64,000 nt of DNA from an uncultured Alloprevotella sp. (GCA_944322325.1 CALUOQ010000010.1:1-64000), one strand, 5' to 3'; shown: positions 45,125 through 54,209, counted from the first letter of the stretch. A program made the numbers and translations. The notes: a model not told the origin generated them from the letters alone.

Positions 45125-46501
45125 TCATTCCATCGCAGCCCGCATGCGTGAGATGGCATACAACGGACAAATCAGCACGTGGCGGATGACTCCCCCGGCT
45201 TCTTTGTCTGTGTAGTCAAACGCGCCGAAGTTTTCCAACGAGCAGCGGACGGCTTCCGTCCATCGCTTCTCGCGCATAAACAGCCACAGACTTTTCATGC
45301 CGCCTTGCGTCCTTGCTTTGACCTCGACCGGCAGGACTTTTTGCTGATATTCTGTGACGTAATCCACTTCGGCTAATGAGTTTTTGGCGGTGCGTTGCCA
45401 ATAGTACAATTCGTGGCGGACGTTTGGGCTTTGGTAGCGAATCATTTCTAATCCGGTGATTAACTCAGCAATCGGGCCTTTGTTGACTAAATCTGCGACA
45501 CTGCTTGTGAGTATGTGCACTGTCATTGATTTGATATTTCCGATGGCCAAGTTCAACCAACGAAGCATTAAGCCACTATCAAGGAGCAGGTATTTCCTAT
45601 AAGTTCTGTCCGCTTCGCTTCCGAGCGGAAGGCCGTTTGCGTCTGAGTGCGTTACGGGGACCAGTAAGCCAGCGAGCGTCAGCATTTCAAGGGCTTTTTT
45701 GACTTCTCCTGCCTTGTAATTTCCGCCTACTTGGGCGAATACAAATTTTTTTGTCGCTTGTACGGCTGCGCTGCGCAGTGTCAGGCGAAGCAGCATGGGG
45801 TCCACCTTTTTACGGTACTTGGGAAAGTCGTCCTCATAGCTAATGACAAGGTCGTCCTGCACTTCCTGGCAGAGTAGGAAGTCCTGCGTTTTTACCCATT
45901 TGACGACGACTTCGGGCATCCCGCCGATAAGCATGTAGGTGCGTAATAGCCCGATGAGTTTTTCGTGTAGGGGGGAAGGCATAGGAGTTTGTGGCGTCGC
46001 ATTGTCGCGTGCCGCCTTTAGGAGGCTTTCACCGTTGGCCTCGAGAAACTCGTCGAACGTCATTGGGTACATAAACATAGAGTGAATGCGGCCAACTCCG
46101 AATGTCGGCAATTCTTCTAATGCGAATTCCAAAAGCGATCCGGCTGCGACGACATGCAGGTCGGGCATTTCTTCCTTGAAAAAGCGTAGGGACATAATCG
46201 CTTCGGGGCAGGCCTGTATCTCGTCGAGGAAGAGAAGCGTACTTCCTTCTACGATGGGTTTCCCATACATGGCTGATATTTGTGACACAATGCGTGACAC
46301 GTCAAGATTGACGCCGAATAAAGTTTTATACTCGGGCTGACGCTCAAAATTGATTTCGACGAACGTGGTGAATCGCTCTCCGAGATGGCGTACTACGGTT
46401 GATTTCCCCACTTGGCGCGCTCCGCGCAACAGTATGGGCTTCCGTGACTCGCGTGTTGCCCATTCCGATAAGTAATCGTCAATAAGCCTTTTGAAGTACA
46501 T
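45125..46501 (-). CDS. AAA ATPase with DUF4143
   Basis: A 458-residue protein of the widespread bacterial/archaeal ATPase group with a C-terminal DUF4143. Walker A is 'LLRGARQVGKST' near residue 30, Walker B is 'LLFLDEIQACPEA', and the DUF4143 part includes 'KYLLLDSGLMLRWLNL', 'ELITGLEMIRYQSPN' and 'EVDYVTEYQQKVLPVEVKA', which resembles a nuclease-like core. The function of these proteins is not settled; they are common, mobile and vary between strains. The gene and its leader look poorer in G+C than the neighbours and are bracketed by arrays R4 and R5. ATG 46501 fits the family start (MYFKRLIDDYL) and lies about 18 nt after the predicted transcription start. Confidence 0.9.
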   Translation of the reverse strand: MYFKRLIDDYLSEWATRESRKPILLRGARQVGKSTVVRHLGERFTTFVEINFERQPEYKTLFGVNLDVSRIVSQISAMYGKPIVEGSTLLFLDEIQACPEAIMSLRFFKEEMPDLHVVAAGSLLEFALEELPTFGVGRIHSMFMYPMTFDEFLEANGESLLKAARDNATPQTPMPSPLHEKLIGLLRTYMLIGGMPEVVVKWVKTQDFLLCQEVQDDLVISYEDDFPKYRKKVDPMLLRLTLRSAAVQATKKFVFAQVGGNYKAGEVKKALEMLTLAGLLVPVTHSDANGLPLGSEADRTYRKYLLLDSGLMLRWLNLAIGNIKSMTVHILTSSVADLVNKGPIAELITGLEMIRYQSPNVRHELYYWQRTAKNSLAEVDYVTEYQQKVLPVEVKARTQGGMKSLWLFMREKRWTEAVRCSLENFGAFDYTDKEAGGVIRHVLICPLYAISRMRAAME

Positions 46502-46525
46502 GCTAACTTCTTGTAATGGTGAAGG

Positions 46526-46563
46526 CAAAGCTACGAAATAAAGATTATCCAAACAAATAATCT
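46526..46563 (-). promoter_or_regulatory. Promoter and possible operator of the AAA ATPase gene
   Basis: Minus-strand TTTG (46557-46554), 20 bp, TAGCTTTG (46533-46526). AGATTAT (46542-46548) and ATAATCT (46557-46563) form an inverted repeat that overlaps the -33 box. ATTATCCAAA recurs at 46544-46553 and 46610-46619. Confidence 0.7.
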
Positions 46564-46619
46564 GTCGCTTTATGACGAAATCTAAAGATATAATTCGTAG
46601 ATTTATGACATTATCCAAA

Positions 46620-46682
46620 GAAAAACGGGCGTAGTGACAGGAATTTCTATCGTTGCGTCCGTTTTTTCTGTCGCAGCGGTCA
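46620..46682. repeat. 21-bp-period array R5 (between ATPase and nanM)
   Basis: Three words start at 46625, 46646 and 46667 (ACGGGCGTAGTGACAG, TCTATCGTTGCGTCCG, TCTGTCGCAGCGGTCA), with spacers gaatt and ttttt. It is the most diverged array. Its last word runs into the nanM stop codon (46680-46682). Confidence 0.8.
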
Positions 46683-47867
46683 GCGGTACTGGCCCCGCCA
46701 CAGGTCGGGCGTGCGGATACCGGGTTTCAGTTCGCCGCCGAGATAGTAGAACGTAGTGCCCTTGCCGGTGAGGGCAGCGCCGGCGCGGGCAGCCTGGTCG
46801 GCGCGGTCGACGGTGGTCCAGTGGTCCGCAGCGGCCGAGTAGCGGAGCACGCGGCGGTTGAATCGGTACCAGGCGGGTTCGTGGGTCATGTAGTCGCGGC
46901 CGGCGGCTTGCAGGGTGGCGGCGAGGCTGTCGTCGCCCGTCGCGCGGGCCTGGGCCAACCGCTGTTCGCGGCGCAGGGCGGCCAGAAAAATGTCCTTGTC
47001 GACGCCCCCGAGGCAGAGGGCCGCTGTGTCGCCGAGGGCGTAGCCCGCTCCGCCGCCCAGCGCGATGGCCTCGCCCTGTTCGTCGGTAGGTGCGGCGACC
47101 TGCTCCCACCGGCGGGCCGAGGGCACGTAGCGCAGGGCTGTGAGCGACACGCTCGGCGCCCTGTCCGCCGCGGCTGCGGCAAAGCCGCCGAACACGTAGA
47201 GGCACATTTCACCCCCATGGCGCAGCGCCGCGGCTACGGGCTGCACCCGCGGTTCGCCGGGCATGGACGTCTCCTCGCGCCACCCGGCGGTCAGGCTGTC
47301 GAGCGACAGCGAGAACACGCGCTGTGACGGCGTGCCGTCCGCGTTGCCGCCGGCGACGTAGAGCCGGCGCCCCAGGCGTGCGCCCGCCATGTTGTCCACC
47401 GTAACGGGCAGGGGCGGCAGGTCTTTCCACTGGGCCGTGCGGCCGTCCGCCGACAGACGCAGTTCGCGCGCTCCGGCGCTCGGCCCGTCCGGACCGGTGC
47501 CCCCGATGAAGGCCAGTCCCTTGTCGGTGGGCAGGGCGACGCCATAGGCTGCCGCATCGGGCATGTGGCCCGCGCGAATCCAAGCCTGGCCGTCCGTGCC
47601 GGGCGCCAGGACGTACACGTCGTCGTAGTAACGTTTGGCTCCGCCGTCGGCCGCCGGCCGGTCGGGGAAGTTGCATCCACCGGCCAGTACGAGGTGGTCG
47701 CCGATGAGCCCGGCAAAGGCGGCCGAGACCCCCTTGCGGTAGGCCGTGTCGGCCGGTGCTCCCGTCCGGGGCAGCGGGGTCCAGACGATGTCGCCCGTGC
47801 GGAGTTGCGCCTGCAGGGTCAGGCTCGTGGCCGTCAGTCCGAGGACCATCAAGGTCTTTCTCCACAT
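46680..47867 (-). CDS. nanM: NanM-like kelch protein (N-acetylneuraminate epimerase family)
   Basis: A 395-residue exported protein with a signal peptide (cleavage near LTLQAQ). It is built of kelch beta-propeller repeats ('GDHLVLAGGCNFPD', 'GLAFIGGTGPDGP', 'RRLYVAGGNADG', 'LYVFGGFAAA', 'TFYYLGGELKPGI'). NanM in E. coli converts alpha- to beta-sialic acid in the periplasm. Here it is the last gene of a sialate operon, 12 bp after the esterase gene, which supports that role. The name 'cyclically permuted mutarotase' is used for close relatives. Confidence 0.85.
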   Translation of the reverse strand: MWRKTLMVLGLTATSLTLQAQLRTGDIVWTPLPRTGAPADTAYRKGVSAAFAGLIGDHLVLAGGCNFPDRPAADGGAKRYYDDVYVLAPGTDGQAWIRAGHMPDAAAYGVALPTDKGLAFIGGTGPDGPSAGARELRLSADGRTAQWKDLPPLPVTVDNMAGARLGRRLYVAGGNADGTPSQRVFSLSLDSLTAGWREETSMPGEPRVQPVAAALRHGGEMCLYVFGGFAAAAADRAPSVSLTALRYVPSARRWEQVAAPTDEQGEAIALGGGAGYALGDTAALCLGGVDKDIFLAALRREQRLAQARATGDDSLAATLQAAGRDYMTHEPAWYRFNRRVLRYSAAADHWTTVDRADQAARAGAALTGKGTTFYYLGGELKPGIRTPDLWRGQYR

Positions 47868-47879
47868 ATATTTATTGTT

Positions 47880-49961
47880 TTAAGGATTTTCCGTCGTAAA
47901 GGTCGAGGCGGGCAGCCCGGCGCTGTTGACCAGATTGGCGCGCGTGAAGGGTTGCCAGCCGTAGCGCACGTAGCGCGGTTCGGCCACTTGCGCGGCTTGC
48001 AGGCGGACGGTGCCGCCGCGGTCGATGTGCGCGTCGGCCGGATAGAAGCGGCGGTCGCTCCCGGCCAGTTCGAACGTGCGCAGCGCGCCCCCGTCGGCCG
48101 TCCGGAGACCGTCGGCATGGTCGAAAGCGACGCGGGCCGTGCGTCCTTCGAACGTGACCGTGCGGAACATCGGGCCGTTGGCCACGAGGCGACCGGCGCC
48201 GTAGCCGTAGACATGGGCGAGCGCCTGAAGCGCCAGCCGTCGGCCCACTTCGCGCTTGCGGCGCGGATGGACGTCGAGCGAGTCGCCCACGTCGGTCGTT
48301 ACCGCCATGTAGCAGTCGGGTACCGAGGCGGACAGGCGGCGCTGGCTGTCGCGGAACCAAGGCCACGACGCACGGTTGAGGCTCGACAGCTGGACGAAGC
48401 AGAAGGGCAGCGACGGGTCGTTCCAGTACGTCCGCCAGCTCTGGGTCAGCAGGCGGAATGTCTGTTCGTGCGCCTCCATGTTGTGGGCGTTCGATTCGCC
48501 TTGGTACCACGCCACTCCGCGTACCGGGAAGCGGTCCAGCGGTGCGATGCCCGCCTCGAAGAGGTACGCCGTCTGGTAGGGGTGGCGCCGGGCGTCGCCC
48601 TGGCCGGCCTTGACGTTGAGGGCGGCGCGTTCGCGTACCCAGGGCTGGATGAAGTCGTTGCGATACCAGTCGGTGAGCAGGTCGGGAAATTCCTGTTCTA
48701 CCGTGGTGCGGTCCACCCACGCTTCGGCCGGCGATCCGCCCACGGCGTTCACGATGAGCCCTACAGGCACGTCGAGGCTGTCGGCCAGCATTCGACCGAA
48801 GTGGTAGGCTACGGCGGATACGCCGGCCACCGTCTGCGGCTGGCTGGTACGCCACGAGGCCGGGCGGAAGTAGTCGAGGCGGTTTACAGAGTCAACAACG
48901 GCGGCAGGCCAGCTGACGGCGTCGGTGGCCCAGCGCGGCTGCATGTCGTAGATGCGGAGGTCGGCGCGTCGGGAGTCGGCCAAGTCTTCGCGTGCCGTAG
49001 CACAGCGGCCGAGGGGAAAGGCCATGTTCGACTGCCCAGAGCAGACCCAGACTTCGCCCGCCACGACGCCGTTGAAGGTAAGGCGCCGGTTGGGCGTGCT
49101 CACTTCGAGCGTATAGGTCGGGCCGGCTTTCAGGGGACTCAGGGTGACGCTCCACCGGCCGTCGGGGCCGGCAGTTGTGCGCAACCGCTGGCCACCTATG
49201 CTGACCGTTACCCGCTCGCCGGCGTCGGCTTGGCCACGCAGGGGCATCGGGCGGTCGCGTTGCAGCACCATGCTGTCTGCATACACGGGGGACAGCCGTA
49301 GACCACCGTAGTCGCCCGTCAGGGCCGAGCAGACGGTGCGGGCCAGGATGGCGGCGCCCTCGGCGTTGGGGTGGAGGGCGTCGGGGAAAAGGTCGGGCCG
49401 GCTGTGCAGGGGTTCGTGCAGGTCGATGAGGCCTACGTCCCGCCCTGAGGCGACCGCCTCGATGGCCGACTGTATTTTCCGATGCCAGTCGCGCGTACCC
49501 GAACGGAAGCGCGGGTGACGGTCGAAGATAGGCGTGAGGCGGCAAATCCAGATGCGGCAGCGCGGATTGGCCTGTCGGAACGAGTCGATGAGCGCTTCGT
49601 AGTCCGCCACGAAGTCGTCGCGGAGATTGGGCCAGTTGCGCGGATCGGTGTCGTTGAGACCGAGATGAATGACGACGCAGTCGGCGCCGTAGTCGAGGGC
49701 TTGGCGAAACTCCGGCAGGCGCACGTAGGGCCGGTGGCCGCGGCTGAGCAGCGTGGCGCCGCTATGGCCGAAATTGCGTACTTCGTAGCCGTCGCCCAGC
49801 AAGCGTTGTAACTGGGTAGGGTAGGCCTCGTGTGCGCGGTCGGCCAGCCCGGCGCCGTAGGTGACACTGTTGCCGACGCAGGCCACCCTGATGCGCGTCG
49901 TTGCCGCTGCGGACATCAGGCCCGCGGCGGCGACGAACAAGAGGAGCAGGCGGCGCATCAT
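47880..49961 (-). CDS. Two-domain esterase: GDSL/SGNH hydrolase plus sialate O-acetylesterase
   Basis: A 693-residue exported protein with a signal peptide (about 1-20). The N-terminal SGNH domain has block I 'GNSVTYGAG' (Asn in place of the usual Asp after Gly, then the nucleophile Ser), 'GLNDTDP' (block III) and 'DALHPN' (block V with Asp and His). The C-terminal part, from about residue 215, is a sialate O-acetylesterase-like domain: an Ig-like segment, 'WVCSGQSNM' with a second Ser, and 'VAWYQGESN'. It should remove O-acetyl groups that block sialic acid use; the two active sites may treat different positions. Start ATG 49961 overlaps the epimerase stop by 4 nt (ATGA). Confidence 0.88.
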   Translation of the reverse strand: MMRRLLLLFVAAAGLMSAAATTRIRVACVGNSVTYGAGLADRAHEAYPTQLQRLLGDGYEVRNFGHSGATLLSRGHRPYVRLPEFRQALDYGADCVVIHLGLNDTDPRNWPNLRDDFVADYEALIDSFRQANPRCRIWICRLTPIFDRHPRFRSGTRDWHRKIQSAIEAVASGRDVGLIDLHEPLHSRPDLFPDALHPNAEGAAILARTVCSALTGDYGGLRLSPVYADSMVLQRDRPMPLRGQADAGERVTVSIGGQRLRTTAGPDGRWSVTLSPLKAGPTYTLEVSTPNRRLTFNGVVAGEVWVCSGQSNMAFPLGRCATAREDLADSRRADLRIYDMQPRWATDAVSWPAAVVDSVNRLDYFRPASWRTSQPQTVAGVSAVAYHFGRMLADSLDVPVGLIVNAVGGSPAEAWVDRTTVEQEFPDLLTDWYRNDFIQPWVRERAALNVKAGQGDARRHPYQTAYLFEAGIAPLDRFPVRGVAWYQGESNAHNMEAHEQTFRLLTQSWRTYWNDPSLPFCFVQLSSLNRASWPWFRDSQRRLSASVPDCYMAVTTDVGDSLDVHPRRKREVGRRLALQALAHVYGYGAGRLVANGPMFRTVTFEGRTARVAFDHADGLRTADGGALRTFELAGSDRRFYPADAHIDRGGTVRLQAAQVAEPRYVRYGWQPFTRANLVNSAGLPASTFTTENP

Positions 49962-51157
49962 GCCTCCTGCTTTAACAGTTCCTGGCAGAGCCGGTAGCCG
50001 CAAATCATCATGCGCGGTACGTGGAACGGGCCCTTGAACAGGTTGCCCTTGGCGGGCTGGGCCACGGTGCCGTCGCGGTGCAGGTAGCCGTACCATTCCC
50101 CTTTCTCGTGGTCGGGGAAGTGGCCGTACGTCCAGTCGCTGACCTGGCGGTGCAGGTCGAGGTAGTGCGTGTCGCCCGTGGCCTGATAGGCGTACAGGGT
50201 GGCGATGATGGCTTCCGTCTGGGGCCACCAGAACTTCATGTCCTGGGAGTAGTCCTGCGGGGGGAAGTGGCGGCAGTCGCGGAAGTTGATGAGGCCGCCG
50301 TAGACTTCGTCCCAGCCCCATCGCCAGGACCAGTTGAAGATAGTCAGCGCCGTGTCGAGCAGTTCGCGGTCGCCGCCGCGGTGTTTGGCCTCCTCCATGA
50401 GGAACCACGCCGTTTCGATGCAGTGGCCGGGGTTTATGGTGCGGCCGGCCGACGTGTCGATAAATTCGCCCTTTGGCCCGACCATTTCGAGCAGTGCCTC
50501 GAACTCAGGGTGCATGAAGTAGGTACGAATCAGTTCGACCGACTTCGCGATTTGCGCGTCCAGGGCCGGGTCGGCAATGACTTCGCGCACGCGTGCGGCC
50601 GTATTGATGAGAATCATCGTCACCGAGTGCCCCTGTGCCTGCATGGCGGGCAGGTATTTCGGTTCCAGCACGCCGGGTGTCGTCAGGAAGCCCTGCACGC
50701 GCTTGAAGAGCTCCAGCGCGCGGCGGGCGTAGCGCTCGTCGCCCGTGGCCTTGGCATACTCGGCCATGGCGATGATGGCGAACGTCTCGGAGAAGACGTA
50801 GCGACGCTTGCGGAGCGGCGTGCCGTCAGCGGCTACCTCGAAGTACATGCGTCCGTCGGTGTCGTAACAGTGGGCGTCGATGAAGTCGAGCGTCCGACGG
50901 GCGGCCTCGAGCCACTCGGGGCGTTGCTCCACATTGTTATAAGCGAACGCGCATACGAAGGCAAAGCGGCCTTGGAACCAGACCGACTTCGTCGGGTCCA
51001 TCAGCGTGCCGTCGCGGTCCAGACAGGTGTAAATGCCACCGTGCTGGCGGTCGAGTCCGTGCGTCAGCCAGAACGGCAGGATGTTCGTAGTCAGGTCGTC
51101 CTTGTAGCGGGCGGCCCATGCGGTGAGGTACTGCTTTACGTCCATCTTTCGGGTCAT
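49958..51157 (-). CDS. N-acylglucosamine 2-epimerase (AGE family)
   Basis: A 399-residue cytosolic (alpha/alpha)6-barrel epimerase that interconverts ManNAc and GlcNAc. Family motifs are 'GGIYTCLDRDG', 'WFQGRFAFVCAFAYN', 'FSETFAI', 'NPGHCIETAWFL' with a catalytic-type His, and 'WWPQTEAI'. In Bacteroides the same kind of enzyme (called NanE there) replaces the kinase-dependent NanK/NanE route. It overlaps nanA by 4 nt on one side and the esterase gene by 4 nt on the other. Confidence 0.92.
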   Translation of the reverse strand: MTRKMDVKQYLTAWAARYKDDLTTNILPFWLTHGLDRQHGGIYTCLDRDGTLMDPTKSVWFQGRFAFVCAFAYNNVEQRPEWLEAARRTLDFIDAHCYDTDGRMYFEVAADGTPLRKRRYVFSETFAIIAMAEYAKATGDERYARRALELFKRVQGFLTTPGVLEPKYLPAMQAQGHSVTMILINTAARVREVIADPALDAQIAKSVELIRTYFMHPEFEALLEMVGPKGEFIDTSAGRTINPGHCIETAWFLMEEAKHRGGDRELLDTALTIFNWSWRWGWDEVYGGLINFRDCRHFPPQDYSQDMKFWWPQTEAIIATLYAYQATGDTHYLDLHRQVSDWTYGHFPDHEKGEWYGYLHRDGTVAQPAKGNLFKGPFHVPRMMICGYRLCQELLKQEA

Positions 51158-52068
51158 TTGTTACAACGGTTGAAGAAGTCGATGGCCTCGAGTTCGGCCT
51201 TCATGTGGGCTTCCTCCTCGTCGGTCATGTTTTGGAAAGGTGTGCGGTTGCGTCCCAGGTCGAGGCCGATGAGTTTCATTATCCGCTTTCCGGCTACGAT
51301 ATTGCCGCGATAATGGCAGATAACGTTGATGACGTCCTGCGCATAGTTCTGCAGTTCGCGCGCTTTGTCGAGGTCTCCTGCCGCCCAGGCGTCGAGTATG
51401 CCCGTCAGACAACGGCCGTTGTAGTTCGTCGTTCCGCCGATGCCGCCCTGCGCTCCGCCCATGGCGAGGCACGGCAGGATCGTCTCGTCCTGCCCGTGGA
51501 GCATGTCGAACTTGCCTCCGGCGTACAGGCGGCATTGGTTGTACTCGTAGAGGCTTTCGTAGGTGTACTTGATGCCGGCGAAGTTGGGAATACGTCCGTC
51601 CACGGCTTTCAGGAAGTCGACCATGGAAAGGTAGGCGCCGTTGAAGGCCGGAATGTGGTAGAAGTAGAACGGCAGCTCGGGGGCGCCGGCGGCGATTTCA
51701 GCGCAGTAGTCCACCAGCTCGGCAATGCGGTTCACCTTGGGGAAGGGCGGCGCCATCGCCCCGATGCCCCACGCGCCGATGGCGGCGGCGTGCTCGGCCA
51801 GGCGGCGGCTCTCCTTGACGCAGGTGCTGCCCACGTGTACGATGACCTTAAAGCCCGGCCGCACCACGCTTACCCAGCGCTCGGCCAGCAGGCGGCGCTC
51901 GTCCTCGGTCAGCATGTAGCCTTCGCCGGACGAGCCGTTGATGAATACGCCCTTAAGCCCGTTGCGTTCGAGCAGGCGGGCGTAGCGTTCTATCGGTTCG
52001 AGATTGACTTCTCCGTCGGCGTCGAACGGAGTAAACGGGGCGTCGATGAGCCCGATTATCTTTTCCAT
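51154..52068 (-). CDS. nanA: N-acetylneuraminate lyase
   Basis: A 304-residue TIM-barrel class I aldolase (DapA/NanA superfamily). It splits Neu5Ac into ManNAc and pyruvate. The carboxylate-binding loop is 'GSSGEGYML' (46-53), with Tyr137 in 'YFYHIPAF' and Schiff-base K167 in 'AGIKYTY'. The 'GSSGEG' version and the 'YFYHIP' segment distinguish it from dihydrodipicolinate synthase. Bacteroides NanL is the same type. It sits 42 bp after nanQ and overlaps the epimerase gene by 4 nt. Confidence 0.94.
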   Translation of the reverse strand: MEKIIGLIDAPFTPFDADGEVNLEPIERYARLLERNGLKGVFINGSSGEGYMLTEDERRLLAERWVSVVRPGFKVIVHVGSTCVKESRRLAEHAAAIGAWGIGAMAPPFPKVNRIAELVDYCAEIAAGAPELPFYFYHIPAFNGAYLSMVDFLKAVDGRIPNFAGIKYTYESLYEYNQCRLYAGGKFDMLHGQDETILPCLAMGGAQGGIGGTTNYNGRCLTGILDAWAAGDLDKARELQNYAQDVINVICHYRGNIVAGKRIMKLIGLDLGRNRTPFQNMTDEEEAHMKAELEAIDFFNRCNK

Positions 52069-52110
52069 AATTATTATAGGTGTGGTGATACGTTTTTGAG
52101 TAGTCGCCGG

Positions 52111-52566
52111 TCAGTCGACGGCCACTTTGATTTTTCCGATGAGTTTGTTCACACGGCCCGAGCCTACGACCGGCGCGTGGGGGTCTTCGGGAAAGACGAT
52201 GGCACACTGCCCCGGGCGCAGCGTGAGCCACGACGAGGGGCGGTCGGCATAGAGGGCGCAGTCGGCCGCGGCGTCGTAGGGCTGGCGTACGTCGGTCGCG
52301 TCGGCCAGGGGGAGCCAGCCGAACTGTTCCTCGCCGTCGAGGACCACGTGGATGTCGATGTAGTCGCGATGGGCTTCGAGCGGCTGCGTCGCGGCGTCGG
52401 TGAGGGCGGTCTCGACGTGGTTGATGAAGAGGCGGTCGCCGTCGACGTCGATGCGCCCGGTGGGCGCGTGGCGCAGGTCGTGCGCCTTGACGTAGTCGAA
52501 GAAGCGCTTGAAGAGCGGATGGAGCGGCTCGATGCGTCCGCTGTCCGCCAGGGTGGTGAGTATCAT
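52111..52566 (-). CDS. nanQ: YhcH/NanQ family protein (sialic acid anomerase type)
   Basis: A 151-residue cupin-like protein of the YhcH/YjgK/YiaL (EbgC) family. The family core is 'LEAHRDYIDIHVVLDGEEQFGWLPL' (split: 'LEAHRDYIDIHVVL' and 'GEEQFGW'), with Glu and His metal ligands, and 'AIVFPEDPHAP' with a further His. E. coli NanQ speeds alpha/beta anomer change of sialic acid in the cytosol. Position between the MFS gene and nanA supports this role. Confidence 0.88.
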   Translation of the reverse strand: MILTTLADSGRIEPLHPLFKRFFDYVKAHDLRHAPTGRIDVDGDRLFINHVETALTDAATQPLEAHRDYIDIHVVLDGEEQFGWLPLADATDVRQPYDAAADCALYADRPSSWLTLRPGQCAIVFPEDPHAPVVGSGRVNKLIGKIKVAVD

Positions 52567-52593
52567 AGAGTTTGAAATGTGAGTGTCGGTCGT

Positions 52594-53823
52594 TTATTCC
52601 ATGTTGTCAGTCTTGGGCCGCAGGAAGTAAAGCTGCGCCGCGAGGGCCAGTACGACGACGAGCCCGAGCACGACGAAGCCGAAGCCCAGCGTCCCCTTGT
52701 CGGCCCACGAGCCCAGCACTGTGGTCACCGCGGCGCCGGCAAAGACGCCCGTCATGTTCATCAGGCCGTAAGCCGTGCCGCGATAGCGCGACGGGACGAA
52801 CTGGCAGAGAATCGGCATGTTGTTGGCGTCGAACATGCCGTAGCCTATGCCGAACAGCAGTCCGGCGCCCACGACGCCGGCTACACTGTGGCTGTAGCCC
52901 AGCAGTACGAGCGACGGCACGGTCAGCGCCAGGCCGATGGCCCCGGTGTAGATGCGGCCGCGCAGGTCGCGGCGCACCCAGCGGTCGGAGAGGATGCCGC
53001 CGAAAATCACGCCGACAAACGACGACGCGGCGATGGTGATGGTCGACATGGGGCCGGCCTCGGACATGGGGATGCCCAGGGAAGAGGCAAAGAGCGTAGG
53101 CAGCCAGTTCTTCGTGGCCCAGCCCGGGAGGCTCGGCACGGCGAAGTAGAACAGGATGACCCAGAACGCCCAGTTGCTCAGTACGAACGACAGGGCGCCC
53201 CACACCGACGTGCGCGGCTGGCCCGGCGACGGAGTTGCGGGAGCCTCGCGTTCGGTGTTCTCGTGGAGCAGGAAAATGAGCACAAGGGAGTAGACGACGC
53301 CCACGATGCCGAACCAGTGGAACGTGGTGTGCCACGTGAACATCGCGGCGACGGTGGCGCCGAAACCGCCGACGGCCTGGCCCATGTAGAGGCCGGTCAT
53401 GTGGATGCCCACGGCGAGCGAGCGCGTCGGGCCGCGGTGCCAGTCGGCAATGAGCGAAAGGGCCGAGGGGATGTAGAGCGCCTCGCTGACGCCCATCACG
53501 GCGCGCAGCCAGAAAAGCTGGTCGAACGTGGTGGCGTAGCCCATGAGATACGTTACGCCCGACCAGACGAACAGACTGCCCACGACGAGCCACTTGCGGC
53601 TCACCTTGTCAGCCACGACGCCCGCCACGGGGCTCACCAGTCCGTATATCCACAGAAACACGCCCATCAGCAGGCCGAACGCCTCGCCCTTTTGCAGTTC
53701 GACGATGTCGGCCTTCATGGCTTCCTGCATCGTCGACAGCATCTGCCGGTCCATATAGTTGAGCAACGCGACCACCCAAAGCAGCGCGACGACGAGCCAG
53801 GGATAAAACTTCTTGTCTTTCAT
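52594..53823 (-). CDS. MFS transporter, probable sialic acid carrier
   Basis: A 409-residue inner-membrane protein with 12 membrane segments. The first-loop MFS motif appears as 'GVVADKVSRKWLVV', and 'LNYMDRQMLSTMQ' in helix 1 is typical of the anion:cation symporter/sialate group. It is the first gene of the sialate operon, so import of Neu5Ac is likely, as for Bacteroides NanT. ATG 53823 precedes the first helix (MKDKKFYPWLVVALL); the frame continues upstream but without membrane segments. The gene ends 27 bp before nanQ. Confidence 0.88.
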   Translation of the reverse strand: MKDKKFYPWLVVALLWVVALLNYMDRQMLSTMQEAMKADIVELQKGEAFGLLMGVFLWIYGLVSPVAGVVADKVSRKWLVVGSLFVWSGVTYLMGYATTFDQLFWLRAVMGVSEALYIPSALSLIADWHRGPTRSLAVGIHMTGLYMGQAVGGFGATVAAMFTWHTTFHWFGIVGVVYSLVLIFLLHENTEREAPATPSPGQPRTSVWGALSFVLSNWAFWVILFYFAVPSLPGWATKNWLPTLFASSLGIPMSEAGPMSTITIAASSFVGVIFGGILSDRWVRRDLRGRIYTGAIGLALTVPSLVLLGYSHSVAGVVGAGLLFGIGYGMFDANNMPILCQFVPSRYRGTAYGLMNMTGVFAGAAVTTVLGSWADKGTLGFGFVVLGLVVVLALAAQLYFLRPKTDNME

Positions 53824-53951
53824 GGTGATTCGTTGAGTAGTGATTCGTGGCCGTAAAATTACGCAATATCTCTCAAGCGTAGCCCGTGATGTACGAAAAT
53901 TAACGCGGAAAAATCTGCCGGCTGCCTCCGGCGGTCGCCCCGGAGTGTGAA

Positions 53952-54040
53952 GAAAACCCAACGCAGCGACAGGAAAAACTGTCGCTGCGATAGGAAAAAC
54001 TGTCGTAGTACTTGTTTTTCCTGTCGTAGTACTTGTGAAT
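53952..54040. repeat. 21-bp-period array R6 (divergent gap upstream of the sialate operon)
   Basis: Words start at 53957, 53978, 53999 and 54020 (CCCAACGCAGCGACAG, ACTGTCGCTGCGATAG, ACTGTCGTAGTACTTG, CCTGTCGTAGTACTTG), spacers gaaaa, gaaaa, ttttt, tgaat; a fifth, weak word may start at 54041. The gap 53824-54209 otherwise holds a -7 box for the plus-strand gene (TATCTTTG, 54143-54150) and no gene. Confidence 0.9.
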
Positions 54041-54209
54041 ACCGGTGGGGCTGACGGGAGCGGCGGGTCCTGTGGAGCGGCGGGCTGGCGCCGGCCACCG
54101 CTATTTTCGCGGCCTGTGTGGCGCGCTTCGGGCAGAAAAGCGTATCTTTGCAGTTGCGGGAGGCAGCCCGGCGGCTGTCTCTCTCGTCCGAAAAAGCCCC
54201 TGTAGCGGT

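Noticed and set aside
52579-53856. Long plus-strand frame opposite the MFS transporter
   Set aside because: Composition (His/Arg/Glu/Asp/Ala-rich) is the complement of membrane codons; the minus strand encodes a clear 12-TM carrier.
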